64,000 nucleotides of DNA, from positions 62,001-126,000 of the forward strand of contig JACGCN010000019.1 of assembly GCA_014905825.1 (NCBI GenBank), given 5' to 3'. The position numbers were made by a program, and so were the translations under genes. This document shows positions 46,168 to 58,941 of the stretch, one piece after another; position 1 is the stretch's first letter, and every line of letters starts with the position of its first letter. Below the pieces are notes generated by a model. It was not told the DNA's origin. It made no database searches and saw only the letters and a program-made list of their open reading frames with translations. Origin of the DNA: Lyophyllum atratum (Eukaryota; Basidiomycota; Agaricomycetes; Agaricales; Lyophyllaceae).

Positions 46168-48220
46168 TCAGTAAGCGAACCCTTCCGTTCTAATCCCCCC
46201 CTTTTCAACGCCCAACTCCTGCAACATAGCCATCACAGCCTTTTCAAATGGCTCCGGGCCGCAAACGTACACCTCCCTCCCCGCAACCTCATCGCCCCCT
46301 TCAATAAAGACCCCTTTCGTAACACGCCCCGCATGCCGCCGCAACAGAACACCCTCAACATCAAGATCCGGAGTTGCCTTCTCCGAAACGACATCGATCA
46401 CCAACTTGGCAGGCCCCCCACCACGCGCGTGTAACGCAGCGGCTAGGAGAGGAACCAGCACCTCCGGCTCGCGCGTCGATAGCACCAGCCTGATATCATA
46501 CGCCGTGCCCTGTAACCCCGCAAGCATCGCCAAGAACGGCGTCACCCCAATCCCACCCGCAACCCACAGCAGCCTCGTCACCTTCAGCTCCCGACCCACC
46601 ACCGACGGCGACACGACGAGCCCAAGCTCCTCGTCTGTCACGCCTACCCCTAGAACCGCAGGTAGGATGAAATCCCCCGTAACGCCCACGACCCCAACGC
46701 TGAGACCCAAGGCCCGCGCATCATCCATCATCTCCGGCTTCACCTCCGCCAGCCTCCGCGCGATGGCGAACAACGGCCCCGTCACTGCCCCACCCGTCTT
46801 CTCCCGCATCGTCAGTGCGAACACCGTCTTTCCTCCTACAGACTTCCTCGACGAGACAGTCCACGTGCGGATGCGGTCATCGTTGACAGAGGTCGGCTTC
46901 ATCGGTGCCATGTGCTGGTACTTCTGCGCACCGAGGAGGGGCGCGAAGTCCATGATCGCAGCCTGGCCGGGGACGACGGGGAGCGGGGCGGAGGACTCCC
47001 AGGTGAAGGTGGCGATGGTGGGGCTGTGGAGGACGATGCGGGTTAGGAGGGCGGTGACAGGGGAGGTGTCGCGGAACAGGGTGGACTGGGGCGCTTCTTC
47101 GGCGAGGAGGCGGATGGGCGGGCTGTAGGGGCTGGGCTCGGTCGTAGTGTTGGGCCGCTGTCGTACGGGGAGGGCGTCGGAGACGTAGGTGTATCCGGTT
47201 ACGTAGACGGTTGTCAAGGCGTTTTGGAAAGGCATTAGATCTTGGGCATCGCGATTGAAGAGGTTAGCGGCGTCGCCCGTTAGGTATAGGATGGCACCGG
47301 TGACGAAGGAGACAAAGGTAAGAGAAGCTAGTGGAGTCGCTTCGATATTCCCCAACGAAGTCATGAAACGGTTGCCTATGTATCACTGTGAGCCGGGGGT
47401 CGATGATAACAAGTGATCAAACGTACCTGAGAAGTCGGGCAATACGACGGTACGCCCATCCGAAGGCAAAACGCGAATAAATCCTTTCCGTCCTCCACGC
47501 TGGTTCATGCCAAGATGGGATGGGTACTTTCAGCTTCGTCGATGGGTGCACTGTACGTCGTGCCGAAGAAAACCGTGTCTGACTCTTGTATGAAGGCAAT
47601 AACGTTGCCAGGAAGTCGTTCATCTGAATCCAAGCGTGTCCGTGTGTGACTGACTGTCGGCGAGGTGTTGGGATGTGGTATGAGGTCCCGGACGTTAATG
47701 TACTTCGGGCAGTTCCTAAGCCGAACGTCAGACACGCTACGGACACGAAGAGAACAGAAACGCACCCTAATGACTCGTTGACCGAAACCTCAAGACGAAA
47801 CAGATCGCCATCGCTTTCTAACCTCGTCACCTTCCCTGCGAACTTATTCCTCCGGCGAGTCGAGAACTCGATCCCAATGCCCGCAACAAGCATAACACCG
47901 TCATCTCGAAACCCCTTCGCATTCTCAGTCAGCGGCTCCCCAGGCCGGACCTTTGCGTCCACCGAAAGCACGCTATATCGCGAGTTCCGGACGAACCCAG
48001 GTTTTCCTTCGCTCCCAGCAAGTATCGAACCCCAAGGACGCCCCGACTCGTCCAGAGTGACCACAGGGATGAATGGCAGCCTAGTCGAATGGAATGAGGC
48101 ATGCTCGTCTGGCAGGTCGCCGCCGATGCTCTGGTAGAGGGTCATGATAGAATAGTCGTTATCGTGCCCGAGTCTCTTGTGTATGAGCCGTTCGCCGTGG
48201 TGCCATCCGTTGAGCGCCAT
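46168..48220 (-). CDS. flavin split-barrel / FAD-NAD reductase fusion, apparently frameshifted
   Basis: Fungal enzyme joining a pyridoxamine-phosphate-oxidase-like FMN split barrel to a ferredoxin-reductase-type FAD/NAD module; substrate unknown. The N-terminal exon is MALNGWHHGERLIHKRLGHD, with FHSTRLPFIPVVTLDESGRP and SILAGSEGKPGF. The next exon runs NCPKYINVRDLIPHPNTSP to TVFFGTTYSAPIDEAES. Here the conserved continuation YPSHLGMNQRGGRKG is in another frame (about 47530), with no GT-AG intron to explain it: one base seems to be missing. Then PDFSG joins NRFMTSLGNIEATPLASL across a clean intron (about 47426-47370). The last exon has the NAD-site block LLWVAGGIGVTPFLAML and ends with CGPEPFEKAV and GIRTEGFAY, stop at 46168. 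Apart from the shift it is complete. Confidence 0.8.
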
Positions 48221-48858
48221 TGTGATAGTTGGAAATGAAGAGATGAGGATCAAGCTAGCAGGGAAACGACTATTAGTGCGCTGTCTGAGCTGTGAACATA
48301 CATAACGCTGCTCACCTGGTGGCTTTATCGTATACAGAACTGGATCAGTCAGCTGTTCCATGTTTGAATCAGCATCCTTCGGGTTTCCTGTCGTCAGGTG
48401 AGAAAAGCCTCGGGCATGTCACATAAGAGGAAGAAGGTACCTGATGAACAGAAGACCGGAGGAAGACTTGACGGAGAGTTAAGCGGAAGCCATACATGCT
48501 GGCGACGAGCTGAGGAGGAAATTGGAAAGTTCAAGCCTATGTGAGCCACGTTTCAGAATTTTTGACGATTGATCCCATGATTCAATGAATCTTATCTTAT
48601 CTTGTCTTCCTCCTCCTCTTTGATTCATCGCATGCAGCGGCAACGTTTGACATACCATAAAAATGGGGACCAATTTCATGATCGGTAGCACACGCGACAA
48701 AATCCATGCCAGAGACAAGCGCTGCAGGTTCCAACCACATTTTGCACAGATTCGATCTAACTGCATGGTGAGCCCAAGTGTACAGACCCCAATGAATAAT
48801 CATAAGACCGGTTATAAGTACAAGTTCCAAAATCAACCAAGATATCGATGCTAAGCGA
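48221..48858. other. intergenic, nothing recognised
   Basis: Between two minus-strand genes. The open frame at 48479-48766 has no conserved content. Confidence 0.4.
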
Positions 48859-50238
48859 TCACAAAGGAGCCTCCTTCTTGTCTCCGAAATACCGAGCATC
48901 ATCACCCGCTCGGAACGTCCCCATTTCCACATCTCCGCCGCGGCGCGACTCCAAGCCCACGTCATCATAGGTCGTCGTATCGGTGGTAATGCTCACCCCG
49001 TTCATGCCAGGCTTCTTCAGCCCCGTGGGCATGAACACGACGTGTGATTCCGCCGCCGTAGGCTGTGTGCCGCCCGAGCCTGCTGCTGTCTGCGTACGAC
49101 TGGATGGCCAGTAGGTATCTGGTCGAGAGTGGAGCCCGACACGGATAATGACGATGACGAAGATGATGCCGGTGAGCGGACATGCCTATGTGAATGGTGT
49201 GATTTCATTACATCAAATCAAACGTGTGGGATAGTGCTTACCATCTCGCTCATCACCTCAAGGCCTTGGCTCTTCGTGACGAGACAGATTGTATACACGA
49301 AGAGGTACGCGGCGTTAAGTACTCCAGACTCGAGGATGATCTTCAGCACGGGCTTGAGCGATCTTCGGCCGGCGCGGGATGCGCGAGTACCATTAGCGAG
49401 TGTGGTCGTCGAGGGCTGGATACGGCTGGCCTGCTTCCTGACAGTGTATATACGGAAGGCAAGGAGGCCTGAACAGGAGTTGAGTCTGTAATCCTATATG
49501 TATGAGGGAAATACTATACCAGTGCTCATTGCATTAGCGACAAGACTGAGGACGTAGAAAGACGTCAGCCAGCGTAATTCGGATAGGATCTCCTGTGCCG
49601 GGAGATGAGCGTAGGCCCACATCGTGTAAGAACCCGAAACTATGACGAAGATGAGTTCTATCAATATATGAGGGGTATGTATGCTGAAGGTGGCATACCT
49701 GCAGAGGTGAGCGAGAGTATGATGGGAATTATTACGATCCATAATCTCTTTCCCCATACTACCCAACAGCGCCAATTCTAAGCCACTCCATTTCATATCC
49801 ATAATATCTTGTGCAGTAAGGATCACTTACGACGAATGAGTCACCGACAAACAGAACACCGACTAGGAGCGAATGCTTTGTCGTGAACAAGGGCTGCCTG
49901 ACATCGGTGAGATAAGCAATTCTAGTGGCACGCGTTGGGTGTCCGATGAAGGCCACGAAGACATTGGCCGTATCGATGGCCAGGCGTGTAGTACAGAGGA
50001 CTACCAGCAGCCCACCTGCGAGCGCCATCGGCCAGGTATTCGAAGTGAGTCCCATGGTGCCTGATTTTCCCCCAGTGCGAACAAACCCATAGGCAGCGAC
50101 AACAATAAGTGTCGCGAATATGCCTGTATATATTCTTCTGAGCTGTACGATGGACACATAATTTAAGCGACACATACCATACAAACAACCTTCGATGACT
50201 AGACCAGCCAGTTCGGCGGTGTCGATGACCATCGGCAT
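48859..50238 (-). CDS. seven-transmembrane integral membrane protein
   Basis: Member of a large agaricomycete family of predicted 7TM proteins of unknown function. Starts MPMVIDTAELAGLVIEGCLYG, then spliced segments with hydrophobic helices: FATLIVVAAYGFV, WPMALAGGLLVVLCTTRLAI, a family-like SLLVGVLFVGDSFVV, YTMWAYAHLP, WLTSFYVLSLVANAMSTG, and later helices ending in GLHSRPDT. The cytosolic tail is Ser/Thr/Gly-rich with QTAAGSGGTQPTAAES, then SRRGGDVEMGTFRAGDDARY, and stops at 48859-48861. About seven introns are implied. GPCR-like topology does not prove receptor function. It is next to the cluster of oxidoreductases but transcribed away from it. Confidence 0.78.
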
Positions 50239-50880
50239 TTTGAACGCGGTGACTGTTCTGATGTCGATAGAGTGTTACAACTTGGGTCGGGTTGTGTGAG
50301 GTCCGCAAGTGGGGCTCATGATGAGCGCTTTAGTAGGACCTTGTAGTAATCGTGACGGGTGATCCCAAGTGAATTACGATCTGACATGGGACGTATTGTC
50401 CCGTTGCGATCTTATCGCACAAAGTCCTTAATCAGAATGGAAACCGTCTGGATAGCTCAAAGGTTAAACGTTGAGCGTTGTCAGTTGAAGGTCTTGACAG
50501 ATCATGGAAGGGATTGTTGGCCATGCGGATTTCGGACTTACAATTTGAATTAGGTCGGTTGATGCCGGCACCTCCGTGACTCGCAATCAGTTGGTCGATG
50601 TCCAGTTCCAATCCAAGGTAGTTCCAAGTCCAAACCTTCTGTATATGCCTTTACGAGTGCAAGATTCCCAGAGAAGCGCAGCACGCTCCAATGATCCTGA
50701 TTGTTGTTGGCTTCTCATGTCAGACAAGGGATGATCATGGTACCAATACTCATCACGGAGGGCCTGGCTGAGAATAGCTGAGAATCTTCACGTAGGTAAG
50801 CCTCGATGTTCACGGATCCGATCGCGCGATGACTTGGACATCAGGACCTAATTCGCCACTAGTTTCATGTCATCTCGCCT
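50239..50880. other. divergent intergenic region, nothing recognised
   Basis: About 640 bp between the 7TM gene and the aldo-keto reductase gene, probably holding both promoters. No gene is seen. Confidence 0.5.
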
Positions 50881-52126
50881 ATGGCTCTTACTATCTCCTC
50901 TACTCTCAAACTCTCCTCGGGTATGATGCATTTCAACGATCCTCTGGAGAGTACCTACTGATCATTTCAACAGGTCAAGACATACCCGTCCTCGGACTAG
51001 GTGTCTATCAAAACGACGAATGCACCCCTGCTTGTGAAGCTGCCCTCCGATGTGGCTACAGGTTTGTCCATGATGTTTGGCGTGTTCGTCGCAACTAATT
51101 GGCAGTGTTTCCGCAGGCATATTGATACTGCACAGATGTATCGGAATGAGGAGCTTGTGGGCGCTGCGGTCAAAGCGAGTGGGATCCCTCGAGAATCCAT
51201 TTTCATCAGTCAATTTGTCCGAATTTTTATCTTGAGAATTGACGCCTGATTCTACGAACAGCGTCGAAAGTCGCCGACGGTGGTGACAAGACGGCGGACT
51301 CTGTGCAGCAGTCGTTGAAGAAGCTTGATCTTGGTCCGCTCTTTTAATTCTCCAATTGCGCACGACGTCTGAGACTTCTTTAGGTTACATTGACCTATAC
51401 CTTGTCCACAGCGGATATGGGGGCAAAGACGTTCGCCTCCAGACGTATAAGACTCTGCTCGAGTTTTCTGGTCCCAACAAACCTCTTCGTAGCGTCGGAG
51501 TATCCAATTAGTAAGCCTTCCCGAAGTCACTTGGGTTTCCATTCATTAACGTCTAGAGGACAGTTCGGTAAAGCACTTGGAAGAAATTCGTGAAGCAGGA
51601 CTCCCTACGCCCATCGTCAACCAAGTCGAGGTGTGTAGATATGTTGTCCATATACGTATATCGGTCGGTTCTGAATATGTGCTATAGCTTCACCCGTTCT
51701 GTCAGCAGAAGCCGATTGTTGATCATTGCAAAGCACACGGAATTGAGATCCAGGCTTACTGCCCGCTTGTCCGTGGCGATTTTAGCAATCCCGTCATTCA
51801 GGAAGTTTCTAAGGAGGTATGCTCATAGTCCATCTTTGGTTCATCAACCCACACCGAATCCCAGTGCAACAAGTCCCCTGCTCAAGTTCTCATTCGCTGG
51901 TCCATTCAGCATGGGTGAGTGAATCTGGTACTTTCCCAATCTAGAACACGCTGATATGTGATCTCGAAGCTTTATCCCACTTCCTAAGTCCTCGGACCCC
52001 GCCCGTGTCAAATCAAACGCTGACATATACGATTTCGAGCTCTCCAACGCCGCCATGGCGAAGCTCGACGCTTTGGACCGTGGAACCCCGGGTGCAGTTA
52101 GTTGGAATCCCATTGACGTTGATTAG
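50881..52126 (+). CDS. aldo-keto reductase
   Basis: NADPH-dependent carbonyl reductase of the AKR superfamily. Eight small exons join by GT-AG introns. The first is [13 protein letters not shown] (50881-50920). Then come [31 protein letters not shown] (catalytic Asp and Tyr), [10 protein letters not shown] (catalytic Lys), [13 protein letters not shown] (His), [43 protein letters not shown], then the cofactor site [19 protein letters not shown] with [14 protein letters not shown], ending in WNPIDVD. All tetrad residues are present and the frame is intact throughout. First gene of a run of five biosynthetic-type enzymes; it could reduce the aldehyde made by the A-T-R enzyme. Confidence 0.88.
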
Positions 52127-52595
52127 ATCAGTCGGCCAGGCTTGCCTCGGCGTCGATATTTTGGTCTACTCTCGGCCTTTGCCTTCGATGCTGATTCATT
52201 ATTCGGCACTCTGTGTATCCCTCTTCGCTCTTATCACACTGTATGTTTCTAGTATGTACCTCGTGCCTGCCTGTCTCAATCCGAAATGTGGTTCACAGCG
52301 TGTACTTCTGCAGAACGAGGAGCTTATAAACCGGACAGGTTGTGGGAACCTGGTTGTCTATTTTAAACACTTTCATCGCAAGAAGACTTCTTTCTGGTAC
52401 GTGTCAGGGATACCCCAACTGCCTCACCTCGCACGTGCACAAGTATTTCGGAAGCCTAAGACGACAACTTCCATCACTGGCAAGATCCATATATCAGATA
52501 CGCCTTCTACTGGTTTAGAAATTGCTATGATGTTCATCGAATGGTGTCAGATAAAGCTCACTGAAATCCGCACTCGTATCTCGTCACGTCTCTCC

Positions 52596-54198
52596 ATGCA
52601 GTCTCTCAAGATCCAAGGCCGCGTCCTTACTTCTTCTAATGGCAATGAGTACGATAAGGCACTGGAGCGAAACTCGCTTCTGTCCGTTTTGCCCGCAAGA
52701 TATATTGCCCGCCCCGCCAACTACTCCGACATCACTCTTGTTCTGGCGTTCGCAGCATCCCAGAATCCACCTCTTGAAATTGCTGTCAAAGGAGGCGGCG
52801 CCCACTCCTCGACATGGTCAAGCTCTGATGGTGGTATCGTCATCGATCTGTCTGATTTGAAATCTGTTACCGTCAGCGATGACAGGCAGTCCTTGACAGT
52901 CCAAGGTGGCGCAGTATGGGGCGATGTCTATGAAGAATGCAAAAAGGCTGGTGTCGATGTCGTCGGCGCACCGCTTTGGTTCGTTGGGGTTGGCGGATTC
53001 CTTCTCGGGGGCGGATATGGACCATTGAGTGGCCAGAGGGGCCTCGCGATCGACAATATGCTGAGCGCTACTGTCGTCCTGGCAGATGGGAAGATCGTCA
53101 AGACGAGTGCTACGCAAGAATCAGATCTCTTCTGGGCTATTCGAGGTACTTTCAAGATTCTAACCATCGATCTTTTGTGACAACTTCTCTTAGGTGGCGG
53201 TGGACAATTTGGAATACTGGCGGAGGTCGAGCTTAAGGCCTTCCCTCCAGTTGGTCCGATCACTACCGGGATTCTTGTCTATCCTGGTACCGAATGCTTG
53301 AATGTTTTGAAGGTGTTGAAGGTAAAACGAAATTATCTCGCAACTATAGCCTTGTACCTAAACCATTTCATGGTACATGTAGGACTGGAAGAAAACTTAC
53401 ACTGGGAAAGAAAAGCTTAACATGACTTTCAGCCGTCCTGGCCCCCACTTTAAGGTAAGCCGTAGAGAACTGACTATGCCTTGGAAACTAACGACGCCTT
53501 ACTATCAGCCTGCCGTAATCATCATGCCCTGGATCTCTGAAGACCCGGATATGACGCGGTCCAAGGCTTTGCTAGCACCGTTCCGAGAAGGCCCTATCAA
53601 ACCCCTTCTCGATAAATGCGGTAGCATGCCTGACATGCTTACAGCCTCACACAGCGCAGACGCATCGCTTTCTCTAGCACCCAAGCGACTCAGAATCCGT
53701 GGCACGCTGTTTGCGGATTACTATGACGAGCTGATAGTTGGAGTTTGGGAGCGCTGGGTAACGTTTACTGAGAATGAGGATGTGAGGGGTTGCGCTGTAC
53801 TCTGGGATCTGACGCGGTCAGAAAAGACGAGTGAGATTGGCAGTGGAGACACGGCTATGCGTGTCAGAGAGAATAACTACTGGGTCGCTGTTCAAGGAAG
53901 GTAAGCTACGCATCGCTCTCAAAGGCTGTGAATGACAAGGCTCAATCAATCCAGGACGAATAACCCAGCGGCCGATGCTGCTGTGAGTGACTTTGTCCTT
54001 TCCACGGTTACATTTATCCGCAATAAGAACACGGAACTTTCGGGCAAAGACTACGGACTCTTCCTCAGTATGGCGCAAGGGGACGAAAAGCCTGAGGATG
54101 TATTTGGTGAAAACTTATCTCGTTTGCGCAAGTTAAAGGCCAAGTACGACCCGAAGAATGTGTTCACGAAGGGCATCTCTATTACACCCGCAATCTGA
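52596..54198 (+). CDS. BBE-like FAD-linked oxidase
   Basis: Berberine-bridge-enzyme-type flavoprotein (FAD-binding type 4). Starts MQSLKIQGRVL; an in-frame extension upstream exists but lacks support. The FAD domain has RYIARPANYSDITLVLAFA, VKGGGAHSSTWSSSDGG (His of the covalent flavin site) and IVIDLSDLKSVTV, then GVGGFLLGGGYGPLSGQRG and LAIDNMLSATVVLADG. After an intron comes GGGGQFGILAEVELKAFP. The substrate domain is spread over three exons, and the C-terminal berberine motif is a diverged YDPKNVF near the end. The usual second flavin-linking Cys is not seen. No signal peptide. About four introns. Likely oxidises an intermediate of the neighbouring pathway. Confidence 0.85.
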
Positions 54199-54232
54199 TT
54201 CGAATAAGTAGTATTTATTTCTGACAAAGTCA

Positions 54233-54992
54233 TCAGTATATGTATGGAACTATGCGATATGGTGTCTGCTCTGCCCATCTCTTCCAGGAAACGCTAAACT
54301 CCTTCTTCATCAAGTCATCCTCCCATTTTGCTCTAAACGACATCCACACAAATAGCGAAGCCGTAAAAAGGTAATTCTCCCATATGAGTAGATTGACGAG
54401 AGTCGGGTGGCGAGGGCGCAGACAGTCGTTCAGTACGGTTCCACTCGAGGACTGTATGATGTCGATCGCAACACGTACAGTCCATATGCCTAGGTAGCCT
54501 GGGTGACGAACCACGGAATATGGTCCAATAGTGCATAGCTTGTGGTCCTTTTTAAGGCTGATCTCCCACGTAAAATATTTGCCCAGCGTACGCTGCGCTG
54601 CGATGCGGATGTACCCTCCGAGAAAAAGAAGTGGATATCCGACGATGGCACCTCTCGGTAAAGCCGCTGAAGCATGAAGCATGGAAGCTGGGCAAATGTG
54701 CTTCATGAAGGGGTCGTCCATGTAGCCGTTTATTAATGTTCTATACGCGCTAAGTAGCATGAACATGCCGACTACGATTCTGTGTATAGATATTGCTACG
54801 GTGATCAGGAGAAAATATCATTGGAATAATACAGACTCACGCATTTGCTATTGCATGAATCCTGATCCATGGAAGTGGTCTTTTGGTTTCTGTCGCAGAC
54901 GCAGGTGGGGTGGGCGGAACCGATGATACCCAAAAGATGTAGGTCGAGAGGATTGTGAGAGACGCCCATAGGGTATTGGACGCGGGAATCAT
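54233..54992 (-). CDS. ICMT-like membrane methyltransferase
   Basis: Isoprenylcysteine carboxyl methyltransferase family (SAM-dependent, ER membrane). The exon at the 5' end starts MIPASNTLWASLTILSTYIF and joins RIVVGMFMLLSAYR across a GTGAGT intron near 54830. The core has the family block LGKYFTWEISLKKDHKLCTI followed by GPYSVVRHPGYLGIW, with the invariant RHPGY. Further helices lead to WKRWAEQTPYRIVPYIY. About 225 residues with at least four hydrophobic segments. Housekeeping STE14-type enzymes are similar, but this copy lies within a run of secondary-metabolism genes, where such paralogues are common; a role in small-molecule methylation is an inference. Confidence 0.8.
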
Positions 54993-55728
54993 GTCAATAA
55001 CACTCGCTATTTGCGCGGATAGTGCCCTACAACGCTATGCACCGTCCGAGCAGATAGATGGTCCACTTGTGAGAGTGTGTCTACAAATAGACATGAAATA
55101 TCTAATCTCGAATATAAGGATAACTCGAAATTCAAGCCCCGACGTTGCCGGACGTTTCTTCAATGTTGACCGTCATGCCATATTCTAACATACACCCTAT
55201 GCCCTCATCACAAGGCTATAGCATGCACAGGCTTCTTCGGACATCACAGAAACGCTTGGAGCCTGGCATATTCTCGATAGCCTGAATTGGGTGGGAGTCG
55301 GGAATTCTCACACGTCAAAGGAGCCACGAGTGCGACGCATACAGGTATTGTTCTCGATATCCCAAATTCATATACCGATTTCTGATGGTACTTTCTTGCA
55401 GTATTCTCGTTCATTCTGATAATGATGTAGCTCACAGTGCGGTATGAGATTTACATATCGAGCAGCCGGCACATTCTCACCCGTGTTTGTCAGACTCCGT
55501 TATTTCCGAGCATTCCAAGCGCGTCTCCGTATCATGATCGGACAACTTCAGGCTTCGACGATATCTATCACAGTTGGAATTATAGGATGTCCTACATTCG
55601 GAGCTCTGCCCTCAGTTCGCGTCTGATCCTGCAGTCTGGTATCCAACCGCGCAGGTCCCGGATGATTGCCAGCGCTTGATATCGTTGTACGCTTTAACTG
55701 TCTTTTTACATCACAGATATTCATCACA

Positions 55729-55960
55729 ATGTCAAGGTCCAGCATCAAAATGCTTCCGAAAACCTGTTTCATGAGTGGAGTGCTCTACAATCTCGGATCG
55801 TTCAATCACCCGACGAGAAATGTTGGCGATGCCTATTCTCTGTGGGGAGACATCAACTTCAAGCGGTAAGTATACTTTCACAACCTTGGTAATGATGAGA
55901 TCATTTAATTGCATCAGGTACAATGGCGTACTGTCAATGCATTATGAAAATTTACCATAG
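55729..55960 (+). CDS. possible small spliced protein (59 residues)
   Basis: ATG at 55729 opens an exon to 55865. A 52-nt GTAAGT...ATCAG intron joins 55918-55960 in frame, giving a 59-residue chain with SGVLYNLGSFNHPTRNVG and ending YNGVLSMHYENLP. Consensus splice sites favour it, but I recognise no family and it has no signal peptide. Confidence 0.25.
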
Positions 55961-56005
55961 CTTCAGTCGTTCGCGATATTAGGTTTCAAGGATCTAACGC
56001 TGTAG

Positions 56006-56012
56006 TATATAA
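56006..56012 (+). promoter_or_regulatory. TATA box of the GMC oxidoreductase gene
   Basis: TATATAA, 39 nt before the ATG at 56051, leaving a very short leader. Confidence 0.5.
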
Positions 56013-56050
56013 GTCCCTGAAATTCTTGCCCTCATCTTCAATCTATCACG

Positions 56051-58354
56051 ATGGTTGACTATCGACGATCACTCTTGGGACTTGCGACATTCGGGTGGTT
56101 GGTCCAGGCTCGGCTTTACACACGTCCACAGGACCTAAAAATACGTGAATATGACTATGTCATCGTGGGTGGTAGGTGTTCAATACGATTAATCACCTCG
56201 ATTCTGTATTGAATTTTGTCAATAGGCGGCACGGCTGGTAGTGTCCTTGCAAGTCGTTTATCCGCAAACCCTACATTCAAAGTCCTCGTTGTCGAGGCGG
56301 GTGGCTCGTTCGTACACTCCCACTTCTCCTTCGGATTGATGAATCCCCACTCACGCGTATGATTGCAGGAATGTCGCCGCAGACGATGACCTTATTACCG
56401 TGCCTTTCTTTGCTGGAATGGCAGCGAAGTCCACTTTCAACTGGAACTACACTACGACAGCACAAGCTGGATTCAACAACCGGTCAATTCCTTATCCCCG
56501 TGGTCATGTTCTCGGCGGAAGCAGTTCAATCAGTACATCTCTTAATGTTTGAATGATTCAGGCCAACATGACCGAGAAAATTTCATGTATAGATTTCATG
56601 TTCTTTACTCGGGGATCTTCAGACGACTGGGATCAGTTTGCGCGCATTGCTGGTGATGATGGATGGTCTTGGAAAAACATATTTCCCTATTTTATCAAGG
56701 TGTGTACATGCTTTATCAATGAGGTCGAACATCGTCCAAACCCCTTCTTCGATAGTCAGAGTCGCACGTACCCCCCGCTGATAGGCACAATACGACTGGT
56801 GAATTCGACCCCAAAGTCCATGGGTTTAGCGGACCCCTTCTTACAAGTCTTCCTGGACTGCCCACCATCCTTGATCCTCGGGTGGCCCGTACGACTGTCC
56901 AGCTGAAGTCCGAATTTTCTTTCAACGAAGATATGAACTCAGGAAATCCTCTCGGAATTGGTAATTTCGCCTCCACGAATTCATTTGTTTATCGTTAATG
57001 CGTTTCAGGGGCACTTCAGTCTACCATCGGAAATGGAGCTCGTAGTAGTGCAGCTACGGCATACTTGATGCCTGCCTTGTCCCAGCGATCCAATCTCGAT
57101 GTGCTCATCAATACGCGTGTGACGAAGCTTGTTCAGACAGGACATCGCGGCTCTACGCCTATCTATAGAGGAATTCAGATCTCGCAAGGATCCAATAGTA
57201 AGCCCTTTCTGTTCGACAATTCTGAGGCGCTGACCAGCATCTGAAGATAAGATTTTCAGTTTCACCGCTTCGCGAGAGCTTCTGCTCACGGCCGGAGCTA
57301 TCGGAACACCTCAGCTTCTCATGCTCTCGGGAATTGGGGATGCCAAAAGCCTCAAAAGCCTTGGTATCAAAGCCGTCGTAGACCTTACTGACGTAGGGAA
57401 TAACATGGTAGACCACCCATTCGTTGCTCTCCAATGGTCCGTTAACAGCAACAACACGAATGACGCCCTCAATCAATCCCCGGACCTCTTACAAGCTGCC
57501 ACTGAAGAATACAATGCAAGTCGCCAGGGACCTCTTGCGAACAACCCAGGAGGAAACAACCTTGGTTTTTTACGTCTACCAAGCGATACAGACGTGTTGA
57601 AAGGTCGGAAAGACCCTGCTGCGGGCCCGAAGTCACCGCACTTCGAGTTGACATTTGGTGTAAAGCTGGTTCCTTGTTCTCGGTCTCTGAGCTGACGACT
57701 TGGCTGCAGAATTCGTTCTTATCCTTCACCCAAACTCCTCCGGCCTCTGGAAATTACATGTCCATACTCATAGCCCTTGTGTCCCCAACCTCGCGTCAGT
57801 GCGATTTCTATTCTCATGCATGCGTATACCTTGAACTTGATTGCGCAGGCGGATCACTGAAGCTCGCATCTTCCGACGCCTTCGCACAGCCGATCATAAA
57901 CCCAAACATGCTCGCCGAAGAAATCGACATCCTCATACTATCTGAAGCAGTCAAGGCGGCCCAGCGGCTCGTCAAGGCTCCTGCGTGGGATGGATTCATC
58001 ATTGCGCCTTTCGCCGACTCCGTGAACCTCACATCTGATGCTGCGATCAAGAAATACATCAGAGACTTTTCATCAAGCTTCAATCATGTCGTTGGCACCG
58101 CAAAAATTTCGAAAACGCACGACAAGTCTGGCGTCGTTGGTCCTGATCTGAAAGTCAAAGGTGTCGAAGGATTGCGTGTTGTTGATGGTTCAGTCTTGGT
58201 ATGCACGACATATGTTGTCTACCTTCAACGCGCTGACGCGATGTTCTATCGTTAGCCGTTTATTTTCGGAGCTCACCCTCAAGCAATTGTCTATGCGATT
58301 GCAGAGCGTGCTGCAGACCTGATTCAAAGCGTTGCAGAAGTCGTGATTACTTGA
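56051..58354 (+). CDS. secreted GMC oxidoreductase (aryl-alcohol/glucose oxidase family)
   Basis: FAD-dependent alcohol oxidase. The N-terminus MVDYRRSLLGLATFGWLVQA looks like a signal peptide. Then EYDYVIVGG joins GGTAGSVLASRLSANP (FAD motif), followed by VLVVEAGGS, YPRGHVLGGSSSIN, FTRGSSDDWDQFA, a substrate-loop exon SESHVPPADRHNTTGEFDP, SSAATAYLMPAL, ASRELLLTAGAIGTPQLLML with SGIGDAKSLKSLGI, and VDHPF. The catalytic His is in FNHVVGTAKI and its partner in PFIFGAHPQAIVYAIAERAA. The His-His pair fits aryl-alcohol oxidase. The usual HPxGT is HVVGT here, and the Cys that often follows is Ala. About nine introns, no frame breaks found. It lies directly upstream of the A-T-R gene in the same direction. 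Confidence 0.87.
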
Positions 58355-58941
58355 CACAACAGTGATATACTACTATTATTAGTCGCGAACGGACATTTTT
58401 TCATTGGAACTTGAGCGCGGCAAACAATTGCGGGCGCCGATAAGTTTATCGAAACGAAGATAAGATGATGGCCGAAGCCGGAATTGATGACACTGCCACC
58501 GTCTGACTTCTTTCCTCATTTCAACCAATGCCACCCACGACGAGCGCACGCGATGGCGCCGAACACTCTCACATCGGAGCATATAGACCAGTCAATAGCC
58601 AGATGATACCTGCATCAGCAGATATTGATCATCTCGACACCTATCAAGGATGACAGTGTAATCGGAAATCCGTGATCGTTACTGAAGGGCCATGCCAGTC
58701 GGATCCATTTACCTCGATGTAGAAGAGGTGGAAAAACGGGGCATGGGGAAGATAAAGGTGCTGGAAAGTCATATGGCTTAGGTGAGAAAGGATACTTCAG
58801 AGCACTACCTTGATTAGACCATGTTTTCCCGGGTCGCTGGCCGGCATACGGGACTGATCAGCAGAATCTCTGACTGGTACAAATACGAGGATAATGATTT
58901 GACTGGTGGGCTCATAAGCATCTTTCTTTTTAGGGTCTGCC
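58355..58941. other. intergenic between GMC and A-T-R genes
   Basis: No gene. The last 100 bases before the ATG (58942) include a T-rich stretch, TCTTTCTTTTTAG, that could be an acceptor of a leader intron. Confidence 0.45.

Larger units (their letters stand above)
54993..56050. other. intergenic with one possible small gene
   Basis: Mostly without conserved frames. Contains the small spliced candidate at 55729-55960 and the TATA box of the GMC gene. Confidence 0.4.
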
